From Streptococcus sinensis (lineage in GTDB: Bacteria; Bacillota; Bacilli; Lactobacillales; Streptococcaceae): a stretch of 50,287 bases of DNA. Of this stretch, positions 13,802 to 23,312 are shown one piece after another. Each line of letters opens with the position of its first letter. The stretch's first letter is position 1. The stretch spans positions 1 through 50,287 of the forward strand of contig NZ_JPEN01000109.1 of the NCBI RefSeq assembly GCF_000767835.1, given 5' to 3'. The notes under the pieces are model-generated. The model was not told the DNA's origin. It made no database searches and saw only the letters and a list, made by a program, of their open reading frames with translations. A program made the translations under genes and the position numbers.

Positions 13802-15247
13802 TTACGGCTTTAACTTTATAAATTGTAATAATTGAATAGTAACCTCCTCTTTTAGCAAAAGTAAGACACCTAAGTATATAGCGAAGAAAGTGCTTCCTGC
13901 AATAAAAAGAGATAAAAATGGAGTGGCTAGTACAATTTGATTTTTAACTAATATTAAGATTATGGTTGCAATAACTGTCGCTAGTATAACATTTCGTAAA
14001 TTATTTTTTGAAATATTACCTGCTAAGTATTTATAAGAGTAGATAAACTGAACTGTCATTTGTGTTAATTCCGCAAATAGGGTAGCCATTGAGGCTCCTA
14101 TAATTCCTAATTTAGGCATCAAAATTAAATTTAAACCAAGGTTAACAAGAGCACCTAACGAAACAGCAAACATGAAATATTTTTCCCTATTCATAGGTAT
14201 TAAAATTTGATTGCCTGTAATATTTGAAAACCCCGATATAACCAAAATCGGCATGAGAATTTGCATTGAAAGTGTCGCAGAAATATACTTTTCTCCTCCT
14301 AGTAATTGAATACTATTTTGTGCTTCTACGATAAAAAATGCAACTAAAGGAATAGCAATAAAGAAAATAACTGCTGAAGACTCCTTTAGCATCTTATTAA
14401 ATTTTGAAGTATTTTTCTTGCTAATATAAAATGATAATCGTGGTAAGAGAACTGCACTAATTGAAGTTATCAGTGAAAGTAAAATCCACTTAACTTTCGA
14501 CGCTACAGAATAGTAACCCACTGCTTCATTTCCATTAATAAATCCAAGCATAACTGTATCTAAATTGGTATAAATATTAACAGCAAGTAATGAAGCAAAA
14601 AGATAAAACATCGGCTTAAAATGTTTTTTAAATTCTAAATTTTTGTAACGTTTTATATAAACAAATTTACGGCTATACCATACATTTAAAATGTTTGAAC
14701 CTAAAGTTGAAAACAGGGTAATCCCAGCATAAACAATGTAATCCGCTGGTTTTTTGACAAATAAAAATATTAATATCAACGAAAATACCTTAAATATTAA
14801 TGATCGTTTCGTAATATAGGCGTACTCCTCAATTCCGCTATATAGCCAATTTAAGGCAAGCGGTGAAGATAAAATGGTTAAAGAAGTTATCAATAATAGT
14901 GAAGATTCTTTACTCAATTGTTTTACTACTAGCGCCATCCCTAATAATAACAGAGTTACCAATCCCGACATTATAACATTTATGACTGCCAGCTCCTGCA
15001 CTGTTTTAGAAAGTTTATCTTTGTCTTCTCTATTACTTGCAACCGCTCTGATTCCATAAGTCGATATTCCCAATGACGCAACTAAAATGCCATAATTACC
15101 TATTGAGGAAAAAAAAGATACCACGCCTATACCCTCAGGATTTAATATTCTAGATACATATGGGAATGTTATCAAAGGAAAAACAATATTTGAAAGCGTC
15201 AAAATGATATTCAATAGTGCATTCAATCTAATTGATTTATCCCTCAT
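13802..15247 (-). CDS. wzx: Polysaccharide repeat-unit flippase (Wzx-like)
   Basis: This is an integral membrane protein of the polysaccharide transporter (PST/MOP) family. It would move undecaprenyl-linked repeat units across the membrane. The 481-aa product is hydrophobic throughout, with about 12-14 predicted membrane segments. It has the typical N-terminal block with FPLITFPYVSRILNPEGIG, seen in streptococcal and lactococcal flippases. Its start overlaps the preceding HAD gene by 11 nt, implying translational coupling, and its own ribosome binding site is weak (AGG about 10 nt upstream). It is strongly AT-rich, like the rest of the distal locus. Confidence 0.93.
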   Translation of the reverse strand: MRDKSIRLNALLNIILTLSNIVFPLITFPYVSRILNPEGIGVVSFFSSIGNYGILVASLGISTYGIRAVASNREDKDKLSKTVQELAVINVIMSGLVTLLLLGMALVVKQLSKESSLLLITSLTILSSPLALNWLYSGIEEYAYITKRSLIFKVFSLILIFLFVKKPADYIVYAGITLFSTLGSNILNVWYSRKFVYIKRYKNLEFKKHFKPMFYLFASLLAVNIYTNLDTVMLGFINGNEAVGYYSVASKVKWILLSLITSISAVLLPRLSFYISKKNTSKFNKMLKESSAVIFFIAIPLVAFFIVEAQNSIQLLGGEKYISATLSMQILMPILVISGFSNITGNQILIPMNREKYFMFAVSLGALVNLGLNLILMPKLGIIGASMATLFAELTQMTVQFIYSYKYLAGNISKNNLRNVILATVIATIILILVKNQIVLATPFLSLFIAGSTFFAIYLGVLLLLKEEVTIQLLQFIKLKP

Positions 15248-17174
15248 ATTTTTTCAACCTCAATTTTAAATCGGCATACTTTATCAAATATATCAGCCTA
15301 GTATACAATTCTGGAATAAACAAAAAATTAGTCCCAAAGAAGGGCTTATAAGCAAAATCAACCCAGAAAAAGTTCTTTTTCTCCTTAATTAATCTTTTAA
15401 GCGATTTTTTAGATATATTTTTAGTCACAATTTCTCCAAAATTCTCTGCTACCTGTTCCTTTAACAACCTTGAAAAGGATAATAACTTAGGAAGCTGAAT
15501 ACACTCTTTTTTTAATGACATCGTCAACCAGAGTCCTCTTTGCTCAAACGGAAGAAAGCTCAAATTCTTATATGCTTCAGCTATATTTACAAATCCTTCA
15601 ACCATCTGTTTCTGATAATTTTGCACAGCTCCATATATTTTTACATGCTTCTCGTTTTCATCTAGAACCGGAACAATCATTTCTTCCTGTTTATATTTTA
15701 AAGTTGGGCCATGATCTGCCACAAAAATATCTTCATAATACTCAAAATTTCTACTGACAATATCAAAAAATGGAGATTTGTTAGGATAATCAGAAAAAAG
15801 CATACCAAATTTATTATCTTTGTTCTGTACTGAATACTCCTTTAGAATTAATCCTAAATAATAGCCCATAATTTTCTTATTTGGAACAGCTCTTTGTAAA
15901 CTATCCTGTATAGTCCCTTTCCATCCAACATCAACAATATATATTTCATCCTGACCCAAAGTTAATGTTTCCACATAATTTTTCAGTAATAAACCATCTT
16001 CTTTTTCTTTATTAAATCTTGAAATAAAAACTGGGTGAGCTTTTAAATCCAGTAACAACTTAGCATCAACTGTTAAGATATCTGTGAATTCTATATTCAT
16101 ATCTTGAGTAATTGAAGTAATTTCATTATCAGTAAAATTCAAATTTAGCAAAAAATTTTGAATTGTTATTTTTTTATATTGTCGAAAAATGATCTCAAAC
16201 TTTTCATCCTCCAAACTTGTGAAAGAAGGATATAAGGTAGATCGCCTAGAAACATAAAAATATTCTGTCTTAATTCTTTGATTTTCACAAAAGAAAATAT
16301 TTTGATAAATATCAAATAGCTGTTTTAACAATTGGCCTTCGCGTGAACAAAATAAAGCAATTTGAACACCGTCTTTAACTAGACTTCTGTGCAATTCCGA
16401 AATAAAGAATATAATATCTGCCAAAAAAACATTAAAGGGAGCCCTCATACTGTCTCCAAATAAGATTTGCTTATATAATCTAGTTAGTTCTCTATTTCCT
16501 ATGATAGTGTATGTATCTTCATATTTCCTATAAATTGCTTTTAAACCAAGAGATTTTGGGATTTCATAATCAGATTGGAAATTATCGCCTATCATAGTTA
16601 CATCCTCAGGAGATAATTCTAACTCTTTTAAAAGTAACTTATAGAGATTACCTGTTGATTTACGATAAGATTTCTCACTAGAAATATAAATCTCTGAAAA
16701 ATAATCTAAAATTTTGAACTTTCTTAGTATCTCCTCTATAAACTTTTTATCAGTATAAAAATCCGAAACTAGTATGATTCTCTTTGATTCTTTTTTTAGA
16801 AATTTTAAAGCTTCTAAAATTTCAGAATCTAAATATATATGCTGTAATTCTATATTTAATTCTATATTCTTAGCTTTCTCTATAAATTCCTTTTGACTCA
16901 TAATCTCTGATTGATTTTCAATTCTCTTATAAATACTTGATAAAAGAGTATCATATTCGATTTCTTCAATACCAGAATTTTTATAAGTCTTCTCAACATT
17001 TTTTCTTAAATCATATAGTATTGATGGATATATCTCAAATTTCATTTCAAAAGCCATTTGCTTCGACCATTGATATAATATTTCTTCAGGATGACAATCT
17101 CTATGTACTACTGTGTCAAAAAAATCAAATGCGACCGTTTTAGTATTTATTTTAGAAATATCTATTAACTCCAT
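15237..17174 (-). CDS. Large HAD-superfamily protein of polysaccharide loci (COG5610-like), function unknown
   Basis: The 645-aa protein has a HAD hydrolase-type N-terminal domain of about 220 residues. Motif I is FDFFDTVV with Asp17 as presumed nucleophile, and motif IV is GDNFQSD near residue 196. The residue at nucleophile +2 is Phe19, not the general-acid Asp of ordinary HAD phosphatases, and Asp20 follows at +3. The remaining 400 residues form a second domain I cannot assign; it contains SRRSTLYPS and DVGWKGTIQD. Proteins of this two-part type occur in capsule and O-antigen clusters, but their reaction is not something I can state. There is no signal peptide, so it is cytoplasmic, with a basic, hydrophobic C-terminus. 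It overlaps wzx and is AT-rich. I infer a role in repeat-unit assembly only from context. Confidence 0.8.
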   Translation of the reverse strand: MELIDISKINTKTVAFDFFDTVVHRDCHPEEILYQWSKQMAFEMKFEIYPSILYDLRKNVEKTYKNSGIEEIEYDTLLSSIYKRIENQSEIMSQKEFIEKAKNIELNIELQHIYLDSEILEALKFLKKESKRIILVSDFYTDKKFIEEILRKFKILDYFSEIYISSEKSYRKSTGNLYKLLLKELELSPEDVTMIGDNFQSDYEIPKSLGLKAIYRKYEDTYTIIGNRELTRLYKQILFGDSMRAPFNVFLADIIFFISELHRSLVKDGVQIALFCSREGQLLKQLFDIYQNIFFCENQRIKTEYFYVSRRSTLYPSFTSLEDEKFEIIFRQYKKITIQNFLLNLNFTDNEITSITQDMNIEFTDILTVDAKLLLDLKAHPVFISRFNKEKEDGLLLKNYVETLTLGQDEIYIVDVGWKGTIQDSLQRAVPNKKIMGYYLGLILKEYSVQNKDNKFGMLFSDYPNKSPFFDIVSRNFEYYEDIFVADHGPTLKYKQEEMIVPVLDENEKHVKIYGAVQNYQKQMVEGFVNIAEAYKNLSFLPFEQRGLWLTMSLKKECIQLPKLLSFSRLLKEQVAENFGEIVTKNISKKSLKRLIKEKKNFFWVDFAYKPFFGTNFLFIPELYTRLIYLIKYADLKLRLKKYEG

Positions 17175-17270
17175 ATTTCACCATATTCCTTTTTAGTGTT
17201 CGTTGATTATTAGCAATATACTATGCCCTAATAAGCTTTATAAGCAAAAGCATAACCAAACATCTATGAA

Positions 17271-18176
17271 TCATTCTTTCTCCACAATAACAAAAGGATA
17301 AGAAGGATCGACCCTATTAAAAACTCCATCTAGATAATATTTTATTTTCTTTTTTGCATTACTCTTTCTTAATAAAAAATGGTAACCTTGTTGTAAAAAT
17401 AGATATAACAAGAAACAGTAATATCTTATTCTACTATCAATATTTCGTCTAACAAATACAACCCTATTTCTCGCCATTAGATATTCCTGTAAGCCAGAAA
17501 CTGATTTAATTGAGACCGAACCTTTATGGTAAATGTAACTATCAGTCAAACATATATTTTTATAGCCTATTTTTTGTGCTTTATAGCACCATTCTGTTTC
17601 TTCAAAAAATAAGAAATAATTTTCAGGAATATATCCAACACTTTTCAAAATAGAGGTCCGAAACATGATACAAGCGCCTCCAATATAGTCGCTTTCAATT
17701 TTAGGAAGAAGCTCTACCCTCCTAGCACCATGATTCTTTAAAGTTACGATTCCTTTATTAATAAAGATATCTCCACCAGTTGACTGGATTAAATTATTAT
17801 CCTTATACTCAACTAATGCTGGACTGACAAAAGCCGCTTGAGAATTATTTTTTAGTTCATTTTTACAAGTTTCTATAAAATCAGCATCAATTATAGTGTC
17901 ATTATTTAGGATACAAATATACTCATATCCTGCCTGTTCAGCATATTTTATTCCAATATTATTACCATGTGCGTATCCTCTGTTTTCTGAACTTACAATG
18001 ATCTCTATAGGAGACAATATATTATTTAACTTACTTACACTATCATTCGTTGAGGCATTATCAACAATCACAATCTTGTACTTTTCCGAATTTATTGCAC
18101 TTCGCAGACTCTGCACACATTCAATTGTATCTTCACAATTATTATAATTAAGAATAACTATACATACCTTATCCAT
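17271..18176 (-). CDS. Family 2 glycosyltransferase (WbbL-like rhamnosyltransferase type)
   Basis: This is a GT-A fold glycosyltransferase of 301 aa. The N-terminus CIVILNYNNCEDTIEC, the nucleotide-binding VDNASTNDS, the DxD-equivalent LNNDT and the acceptor-side ETEWCYKAQKIGYK are those of the COG1216 group, many of which transfer rhamnose. It probably adds one sugar of the repeat unit on the cytoplasmic face. It overlaps wzy by 8 nt and lies 96 nt before the HAD gene, a gap without a recognisable gene. The sugar transferred cannot be read from the sequence. Confidence 0.88.
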   Translation of the reverse strand: MDKVCIVILNYNNCEDTIECVQSLRSAINSEKYKIVIVDNASTNDSVSKLNNILSPIEIIVSSENRGYAHGNNIGIKYAEQAGYEYICILNNDTIIDADFIETCKNELKNNSQAAFVSPALVEYKDNNLIQSTGGDIFINKGIVTLKNHGARRVELLPKIESDYIGGACIMFRTSILKSVGYIPENYFLFFEETEWCYKAQKIGYKNICLTDSYIYHKGSVSIKSVSGLQEYLMARNRVVFVRRNIDSRIRYYCFLLYLFLQQGYHFLLRKSNAKKKIKYYLDGVFNRVDPSYPFVIVEKE

Positions 18177-19428
18177 CGCACACCTGATTTTCTATATTAT
18201 GTTTCAATTTATAATCATAGTAAAATATTATAGCAAGAATAATTGCTAAAGAAAAACTTCTTTGTATACCAAAAACATTCATGGAGATTGAAGTCAGTAC
18301 TAAACTACTTAAAATTCCTACTAATAACCCCTTCTCCACATCACAGCATTTTATTGACATTTTCTTTATTAAGAAAACTAATTTTAACAAAGGATAAAGA
18401 TACATAGGAATAGACAACAAACCAAATTGAACAAATAGTTCTAAAAAACCAAGATCATCTAGATACATTTTAGTTATCCAATTCCCATATAAAACGAAAC
18501 TACTATTTAAATTAGTAGAGGTGAGAACCCCCACTCCATTTACCCAATTTCCATTTTTAAGCAAATTGATATAATAATCCAATTCCCAATATCTATATCC
18601 CAATCCTCTATCTTGTAACATAAGACTAGAATCAATCAGGTTTGTTAAATAATTAATTCCGCCAAGTGCAAAAAAACTAAGAGCTAATCCCAATAATAAT
18701 ATTTTTGAGAACTTAAAAGTAGATTCCTTAGAGTATATAAACATCAGAACTATAGAGATCACAATAGAAAATGCCAGAACTCTTGTCTGATTTACAAAAA
18801 ATATATATGCCAAAATTACTAGCAGTGAATACAAATATCTTGTTTCACGTTTTTTTATATATAAAAAAGTAGCAATCAATATACCAATAATGATTAGTGG
18901 AGTTCCGTCAATTCTGATTGAATGCTCATTTCTATACCATAAATCTCCGTACTCCCTCAGTATAGAGGAAAACATTTCTATTTTAAAAAAGGTATATAAC
19001 CCCCATGAAATAGTACGAAGTCCCAATGAACAAAGTAAAATATTTAATGTATTTCTTAAAATTTTATACATATTATTGTCAGTGTTGTTAAAAAGGTACA
19101 GAATTACTAAAAATAAAAAAATCCATATATATTGCCTGGAAGCAAAAAAAATATCGAGTAAAGAATAATTATAAATATTACTCGCCCTATACAGTTCATA
19201 TAGGACACTTATCAAGACAAAGAGAGCATACATAAAAGCAGATTTTGAAAATCTTTTAACGTTTGCAATTAATATTGGAAAAAATAACACAAGTAAAAAA
19301 ATAACTCCTACTGTGAGTAAATTTCTAAGTGTATCTAACTTTATAGGAAATATTAAAAACAAACCTACCGATAACATTACCAAAAAGTAATAAATCAATT
19401 CAATAACGCCGTATTTCTCACGTCTCAT
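18169..19428 (-). CDS. wzy: Polysaccharide repeat-unit polymerase (Wzy-like)
   Basis: The predicted polymerase links repeat units on the outer face of the membrane. The 419-aa product has about 10-12 hydrophobic segments and a larger loop near residues 250-320, and shows no cytoplasmic enzyme motif. Wzy proteins share topology rather than sequence, so the call rests on topology and position in the locus. An ATG five codons upstream (19441) is also in frame. I chose 19428 because GGTGGAG sits 6 nt before it and nothing precedes the other. It overlaps the next glycosyltransferase gene by 8 nt and is very AT-rich. Confidence 0.82.
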   Translation of the reverse strand: MRREKYGVIELIYYFLVMLSVGLFLIFPIKLDTLRNLLTVGVIFLLVLFFPILIANVKRFSKSAFMYALFVLISVLYELYRASNIYNYSLLDIFFASRQYIWIFLFLVILYLFNNTDNNMYKILRNTLNILLCSLGLRTISWGLYTFFKIEMFSSILREYGDLWYRNEHSIRIDGTPLIIIGILIATFLYIKKRETRYLYSLLVILAYIFFVNQTRVLAFSIVISIVLMFIYSKESTFKFSKILLLGLALSFFALGGINYLTNLIDSSLMLQDRGLGYRYWELDYYINLLKNGNWVNGVGVLTSTNLNSSFVLYGNWITKMYLDDLGFLELFVQFGLLSIPMYLYPLLKLVFLIKKMSIKCCDVEKGLLVGILSSLVLTSISMNVFGIQRSFSLAIILAIIFYYDYKLKHNIENQVCDG

Positions 19429-19444
19429 CCCATTCTCCACCATA

Positions 19445-20521
19445 TTATAAATTATTTAGCAATTCTTCTATCGCTTCAACTCGCTTCTCCCAAGAATTCT
19501 CTTTTAAAAAGCGTCTTCTATCTTCGTCACTATATTTTAATGTATTATTTTTAAGAAGTCGTTCTAAATTCTCCTTGAATTCTTCATAGTTTGTATAAAA
19601 ATATACAAAGTCTTCAAACCTTTCAATCTCCTTATATTTAACGCTAAGTATATTTTTATTGAAATTAATATATTCATATAACTTTACAGGGTCAACTGCT
19701 TCTACAATCTCGTTAACCTTAAAAGGCATTATTAATAACGAAGATTCTTTAACAATATTTTCTAAACTTTCATGTGGGACACTTCCTAAATAATGAATTC
19801 TTTCATCATTCACTACTTGTGTCTTACTAATTGGACCAACAATTTGAAATTCAATATTAACGAAATCCTCTAGGCTTTTTAGTATAATATCGAAGTCAAA
19901 CCAATGACTAATAGTTCCTACATAAGTTATAATAAATTTCTCCCCCTTCTGTCCATACTGTGCCGTTTCTAATATTTTTCCATCATAGCCATTTCTAATG
20001 ATTTTAATTTTATCGTTTTCAACTTCTAACGAGTATTCTAATATCAAGTTTTCTTTCAATTTTTCACTTGATACTATTATTAAGTCTGCATCATGAACTA
20101 ATTTTTTTTCAAAAGACTGCAATTTTTTACGCTCTTTTTCATCCTCAATAAAAGCATGATGGTAGTCCATACAATCATAGATAATCTTAACATTTTGTTG
20201 TAAATGAAGTCCCTCATATTGGCTTGGATTAGTAAAATAGATATAATCTGGTTTAAATTTATTAATTTTTGAAGAAATAGCGAACTGAAATAGTCTCTCA
20301 TTAATTTTTGCCATTTTTTTGTTATTTATAAATGGAATTGTATATATGCGAGATAAGTGTACCTTGTTTATATTTTTATCTATAGTTAAGTTCTTTCGAT
20401 TATATTTATACCGATAAGCAACTAAGACATTATTCAACTTTGACAAACCTTCAGCTAAAAATTGCGGCCTTTGTTTAATCCAATTCCAATCAATATTTAA
20501 TACATAAAAAATTTTCTTCAT
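19445..20521 (-). CDS. Glycosyltransferase, family 4 / TuaH-like
   Basis: This 358-aa cytoplasmic glycosyltransferase starts with an NIDWNWIKQRPQFLAEGL block, like the teichuronic acid transferase TuaH. Its C-terminal half has the GT-B donor-site pattern YVGTISHWFDFD, YLGSVPHESL and MPFKVNEIVEAVDPVKLYEY. The longer ORF begins at 20545. I chose the internal ATG because GGTGGAG lies 8 nt upstream and MKKIFYVLN is a normal N-terminus. It lies between two other glycosyltransferase-type genes and is AT-rich. The donor sugar is unknown; UDP-ManNAc from WecB would be one candidate. Confidence 0.85.
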   Translation of the reverse strand: MKKIFYVLNIDWNWIKQRPQFLAEGLSKLNNVLVAYRYKYNRKNLTIDKNINKVHLSRIYTIPFINNKKMAKINERLFQFAISSKINKFKPDYIYFTNPSQYEGLHLQQNVKIIYDCMDYHHAFIEDEKERKKLQSFEKKLVHDADLIIVSSEKLKENLILEYSLEVENDKIKIIRNGYDGKILETAQYGQKGEKFIITYVGTISHWFDFDIILKSLEDFVNIEFQIVGPISKTQVVNDERIHYLGSVPHESLENIVKESSLLIMPFKVNEIVEAVDPVKLYEYINFNKNILSVKYKEIERFEDFVYFYTNYEEFKENLERLLKNNTLKYSDEDRRRFLKENSWEKRVEAIEELLNNL

Positions 20522-20564
20522 AATATTTCTCCACCCCCGTCTCATTATTATAAAAAGATTGTTC

Positions 20565-21545
20565 CTATAAATATTTTTTATAAAGACCTGACAATAGAAT
20601 AAATCGACGACTGATATTCTTTACCGGCTTCCCCCAATCTACTTTTTCCTTATTAGCATAAAATAGAGCATATAGTCCACCTTTTCTGATAATCTTCTCA
20701 ACAGTCTTTATGAATGTAGCTTGATGATCTGTCAGTTTCTCTTCTTTCAGCAGATTAATAGTGGCTAAAGTTTGTTTATAGGTCGAGGCATGATCTTTGG
20801 CCAAATCATTTACTTTAGACAATCTTTTTATAATACGGCTCATTTTGAAATTGTATTCATGCTTGCTAGTAACATTACTTCCATAACGTCTATATCCCAT
20901 GACTGTTTCAGAATAAAAATAAACATTACCCTTTAAGGCAGCTACTTTAGTTGTAAAATTATCGTGTGATAAGTAAGCTAGCTCAGCTGCATCATTTGAG
21001 ATTCGAGGAAGTATTGAAAATAAGTCATGATTAAAAAAAGTATTACAACCGTACACTTTATGTGCCATGTAAGCCGTTATTGGATTAGTATAACTAATCC
21101 CCATTAATTGATCCATACTTGAAGAAGTTTCTTCCCCATAACTATCAATAATTCTCATATCTGCATAAATCATGGTTGGTCCTTGTGCATGAACTTCATG
21201 ATAAAAATTTTGTAAAAGTTCTAGTTTATCTCTATCCCAGATATCATCTTGATCTGCAAACATATAGAAATCGTAAGCTTTTTCTTGCGCTCGCACAGCA
21301 TTGATTAGACCAAAGAAATTGTAATAAGCTCCATGGAATTCTGAGTCGTTTTGAATCAATTGGATACGTCTATCTCTAGCTATATACTCTTTAACAATAT
21401 CAACAGTCTGATCTAACGAATTATCATCACGTATAATCAATTCCCAATCGGTTACGGTTTGATTTATAATACTATCTAACTGCTCACGAAGATATTTTTC
21501 ACCATTATAGGTCGCCATCATGATTAGTATCTTACTTGTTTGCAC
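20565..21545 (-). CDS. Family 2 glycosyltransferase, RgpB/rhamnosyltransferase-like
   Basis: The 326-aa GT-A enzyme has the N-terminus MMATYNGEKYLREQLDSI, then IIRDDNSLDQT and the strongly conserved FADQDDIWD. This pattern is typical of streptococcal alpha-1,3-rhamnosyltransferases such as RgpB. It probably acts after WchF. The start is GTG, preceded by AAAGGAG at 7 nt, and it overlaps the SDR gene by 14 nt. Its composition is intermediate between the conserved genes upstream and the AT-rich genes downstream. The linkage is inferred from family resemblance only. Confidence 0.88.
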   Translation of the reverse strand: MQTSKILIMMATYNGEKYLREQLDSIINQTVTDWELIIRDDNSLDQTVDIVKEYIARDRRIQLIQNDSEFHGAYYNFFGLINAVRAQEKAYDFYMFADQDDIWDRDKLELLQNFYHEVHAQGPTMIYADMRIIDSYGEETSSSMDQLMGISYTNPITAYMAHKVYGCNTFFNHDLFSILPRISNDAAELAYLSHDNFTTKVAALKGNVYFYSETVMGYRRYGSNVTSKHEYNFKMSRIIKRLSKVNDLAKDHASTYKQTLATINLLKEEKLTDHQATFIKTVEKIIRKGGLYALFYANKEKVDWGKPVKNISRRFILLSGLYKKYL

Positions 21546-22590
21546 TAGTGAACTCCTTTAAAATCCTATAAGTATTCCCAAATCCAACCTTAGCATCAAA
21601 TAATCCTTTCCATCCTAGACTTTCGATCTTATCACTCTTAAGACTGGCATTCTGCATGGGATTAGCCTGCTTAAGATCTTGCTTACTAGGAATATCCATG
21701 ATGAGTTTCACATTGCCAACTCGAGCAATAATTTCAGCCATCTGTTTTATAGTAATAATTGAATTTGGATTGGAAATATTATAAGCCTGCCCTGACTTAC
21801 CCGAAAGGAGAACACTTAAAATAGCACTGGCACAATCCAAACTATAACAATAGGATCTTAACTGACTCCCTGTACTCTTCATAACAATATCACGACCAGC
21901 AATAGCCTCATTCATAAAGAATGAAGAAACACGGTTATCTGTTACTTTAGCACTTGGCCCATAAATATGCCCTGGACGTACAATAGTAATGTTCAAAGCA
22001 TATTCCGACACAAAGCTTTCACAAAGAGTTTCTGTCGCTCGCTTAGAATTAGCATAAGAAGAACGAACATTAAGATGGTCAACTAGCCCGATATAGTTTT
22101 CCTCTAAAGGTTGATCACTCGAACTCAGTCCATAAACTTCACTGGATGACACATAAAGCACCTTAGAAACCCCAGCATTCTTGGCATAAGACAAGAGATT
22201 GTACATCCCTAAAAAATTACTAGTCATTGTTTCTACTGGCTGATTGACATACAACTCTGGACTTGCTGGACTTGCCGCATGAATAATAAAATCAATATCA
22301 AAATCAAAATCTGGAATCACTGCTGCATCATAAGCTACAAATTTTAAGAAGCTTGTTTCTGCACCAAAGCGCTCTTTTAAATAGCTAAGATTACGACCAC
22401 AACAATATATTTTAATATTAAAATTTCTTAGATCATTTAAAAGTAAGAGCTGATCAACAATAGAAGAACCAATTAAGCCTGACCCACCTGTTATTAGGAT
22501 TGATTTCTCTTTCAAATCAGCTACATTAACAATTGTTGACAATGACTCTTTGACATCACTTTTATAGAAATAATTTGATAATAGTACCAT
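21532..22590 (-). CDS. NAD-dependent epimerase/dehydratase (extended SDR)
   Basis: This is an extended short-chain dehydrogenase of 352 aa. The NAD-binding glycine motif is TGGSGLIGS (Gly35, Gly38, Gly41) and the catalytic pair is SYANSK (Tyr-x3-Lys). The C-terminal half, with YNISNPNSIITIKQMAEII, resembles nucleotide-sugar dehydratases and decarboxylases. It stands directly after a cytidylyltransferase and LicD gene (2 nt spacing), so I infer that it acts on a CDP-linked intermediate rather than on dTDP-glucose. The ribosome binding site is weak, suggesting coupling to the upstream gene. The substrate is unknown. Confidence 0.85.
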   Translation of the reverse strand: MVLLSNYFYKSDVKESLSTIVNVADLKEKSILITGGSGLIGSSIVDQLLLLNDLRNFNIKIYCCGRNLSYLKERFGAETSFLKFVAYDAAVIPDFDFDIDFIIHAASPASPELYVNQPVETMTSNFLGMYNLLSYAKNAGVSKVLYVSSSEVYGLSSSDQPLEENYIGLVDHLNVRSSYANSKRATETLCESFVSEYALNITIVRPGHIYGPSAKVTDNRVSSFFMNEAIAGRDIVMKSTGSQLRSYCYSLDCASAILSVLLSGKSGQAYNISNPNSIITIKQMAEIIARVGNVKLIMDIPSKQDLKQANPMQNASLKSDKIESLGWKGLFDAKVGFGNTYRILKEFTSANK

Positions 22591-22592
22591 GA

Positions 22593-23312
22593 TTATTTAA
22601 TCCAGTTATCACGTGTCGAACTTAACAAGGCTTTAAAAATATCTAAATCTTCAACAGTTGTAATCTTAAGGTTTTTCTCAGATCCAAGTGAGAAGTAACT
22701 CCTCTTGCCAAATAATTGCATCAACTGACAAGAAGCTGCGACATCTGTAATGCCGTTCTCTAAAGCCTTTTTGTGCAGCGCCAGAATGACATCAAGTTGA
22801 TAAACATGAGGTGTTTGTGTACGAAGCAACAAATCACGATTCAATGCTTCAATAGATGATGTAGAACGTGGCTCATCTAAAACAAAGACAACTTCTGTTG
22901 TCGGAATAGCAGCTACAGCATTCCCAAATTGTTGGTAAGTCGCTAAGGAGTCACTAATAATCTCACTACTTACCAAAGGACGGTTGCCATCGTGGATTAA
23001 AACAGTAACATCTTCATTCGGGTGAGCTTCTTTGACTGCTTTCAAACCATTATAGATAGACTCTTGACCGGACTTACCTCCCAAAGTAATTAGTTTAAGT
23101 TTTGTAATCCCAAATTGTTCTGCATAGGCTTTAACCATCTGCTCCCAACCTTTTAGAATCACAATACAAATTTCATCAATTTCTGGGTGATTTTGAAATT
23201 TTTCAAGAGTGTAGATAATGATTGGTTTATTTTCAACATGAATGAATTGTTTTGGAATATCTTGACCAATACGACTACCAATTCCCGATGCTGTTAAAAT
23301 TGCAATCTTCAT
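22593..23312 (-). CDS. IspD/TarI-family cytidylyltransferase
   Basis: The 239-aa nucleotidyltransferase joins CTP to a sugar- or polyol-phosphate. The N-terminal CTP-binding loop is ASGIGSRIGQDIPKQF (from residue 8), and the LIHDGNRPLV block matches the IspD/TarI family. Automatic annotation would call it IspD of the MEP isoprenoid pathway. Streptococci make isoprenoids by the mevalonate route, and the flanking genes are licD and an SDR, so a CDP-alditol or similar precursor for the surface polymer is far more likely. It abuts licD directly. Confidence 0.9.
   Translation of the reverse strand: MKIAILTASGIGSRIGQDIPKQFIHVENKPIIIYTLEKFQNHPEIDEICIVILKGWEQMVKAYAEQFGITKLKLITLGGKSGQESIYNGLKAVKEAHPNEDVTVLIHDGNRPLVSSEIISDSLATYQQFGNAVAAIPTTEVVFVLDEPRSTSSIEALNRDLLLRTQTPHVYQLDVILALHKKALENGITDVAASCQLMQLFGKRSYFSLGSEKNLKITTVEDLDIFKALLSSTRDNWIK

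Noticed and set aside
22593-23312. IspD of the MEP isoprenoid pathway
   Set aside because: The genus uses the mevalonate pathway and the gene sits between licD and an SDR gene of a polysaccharide locus, so a CDP-donor role fits better.
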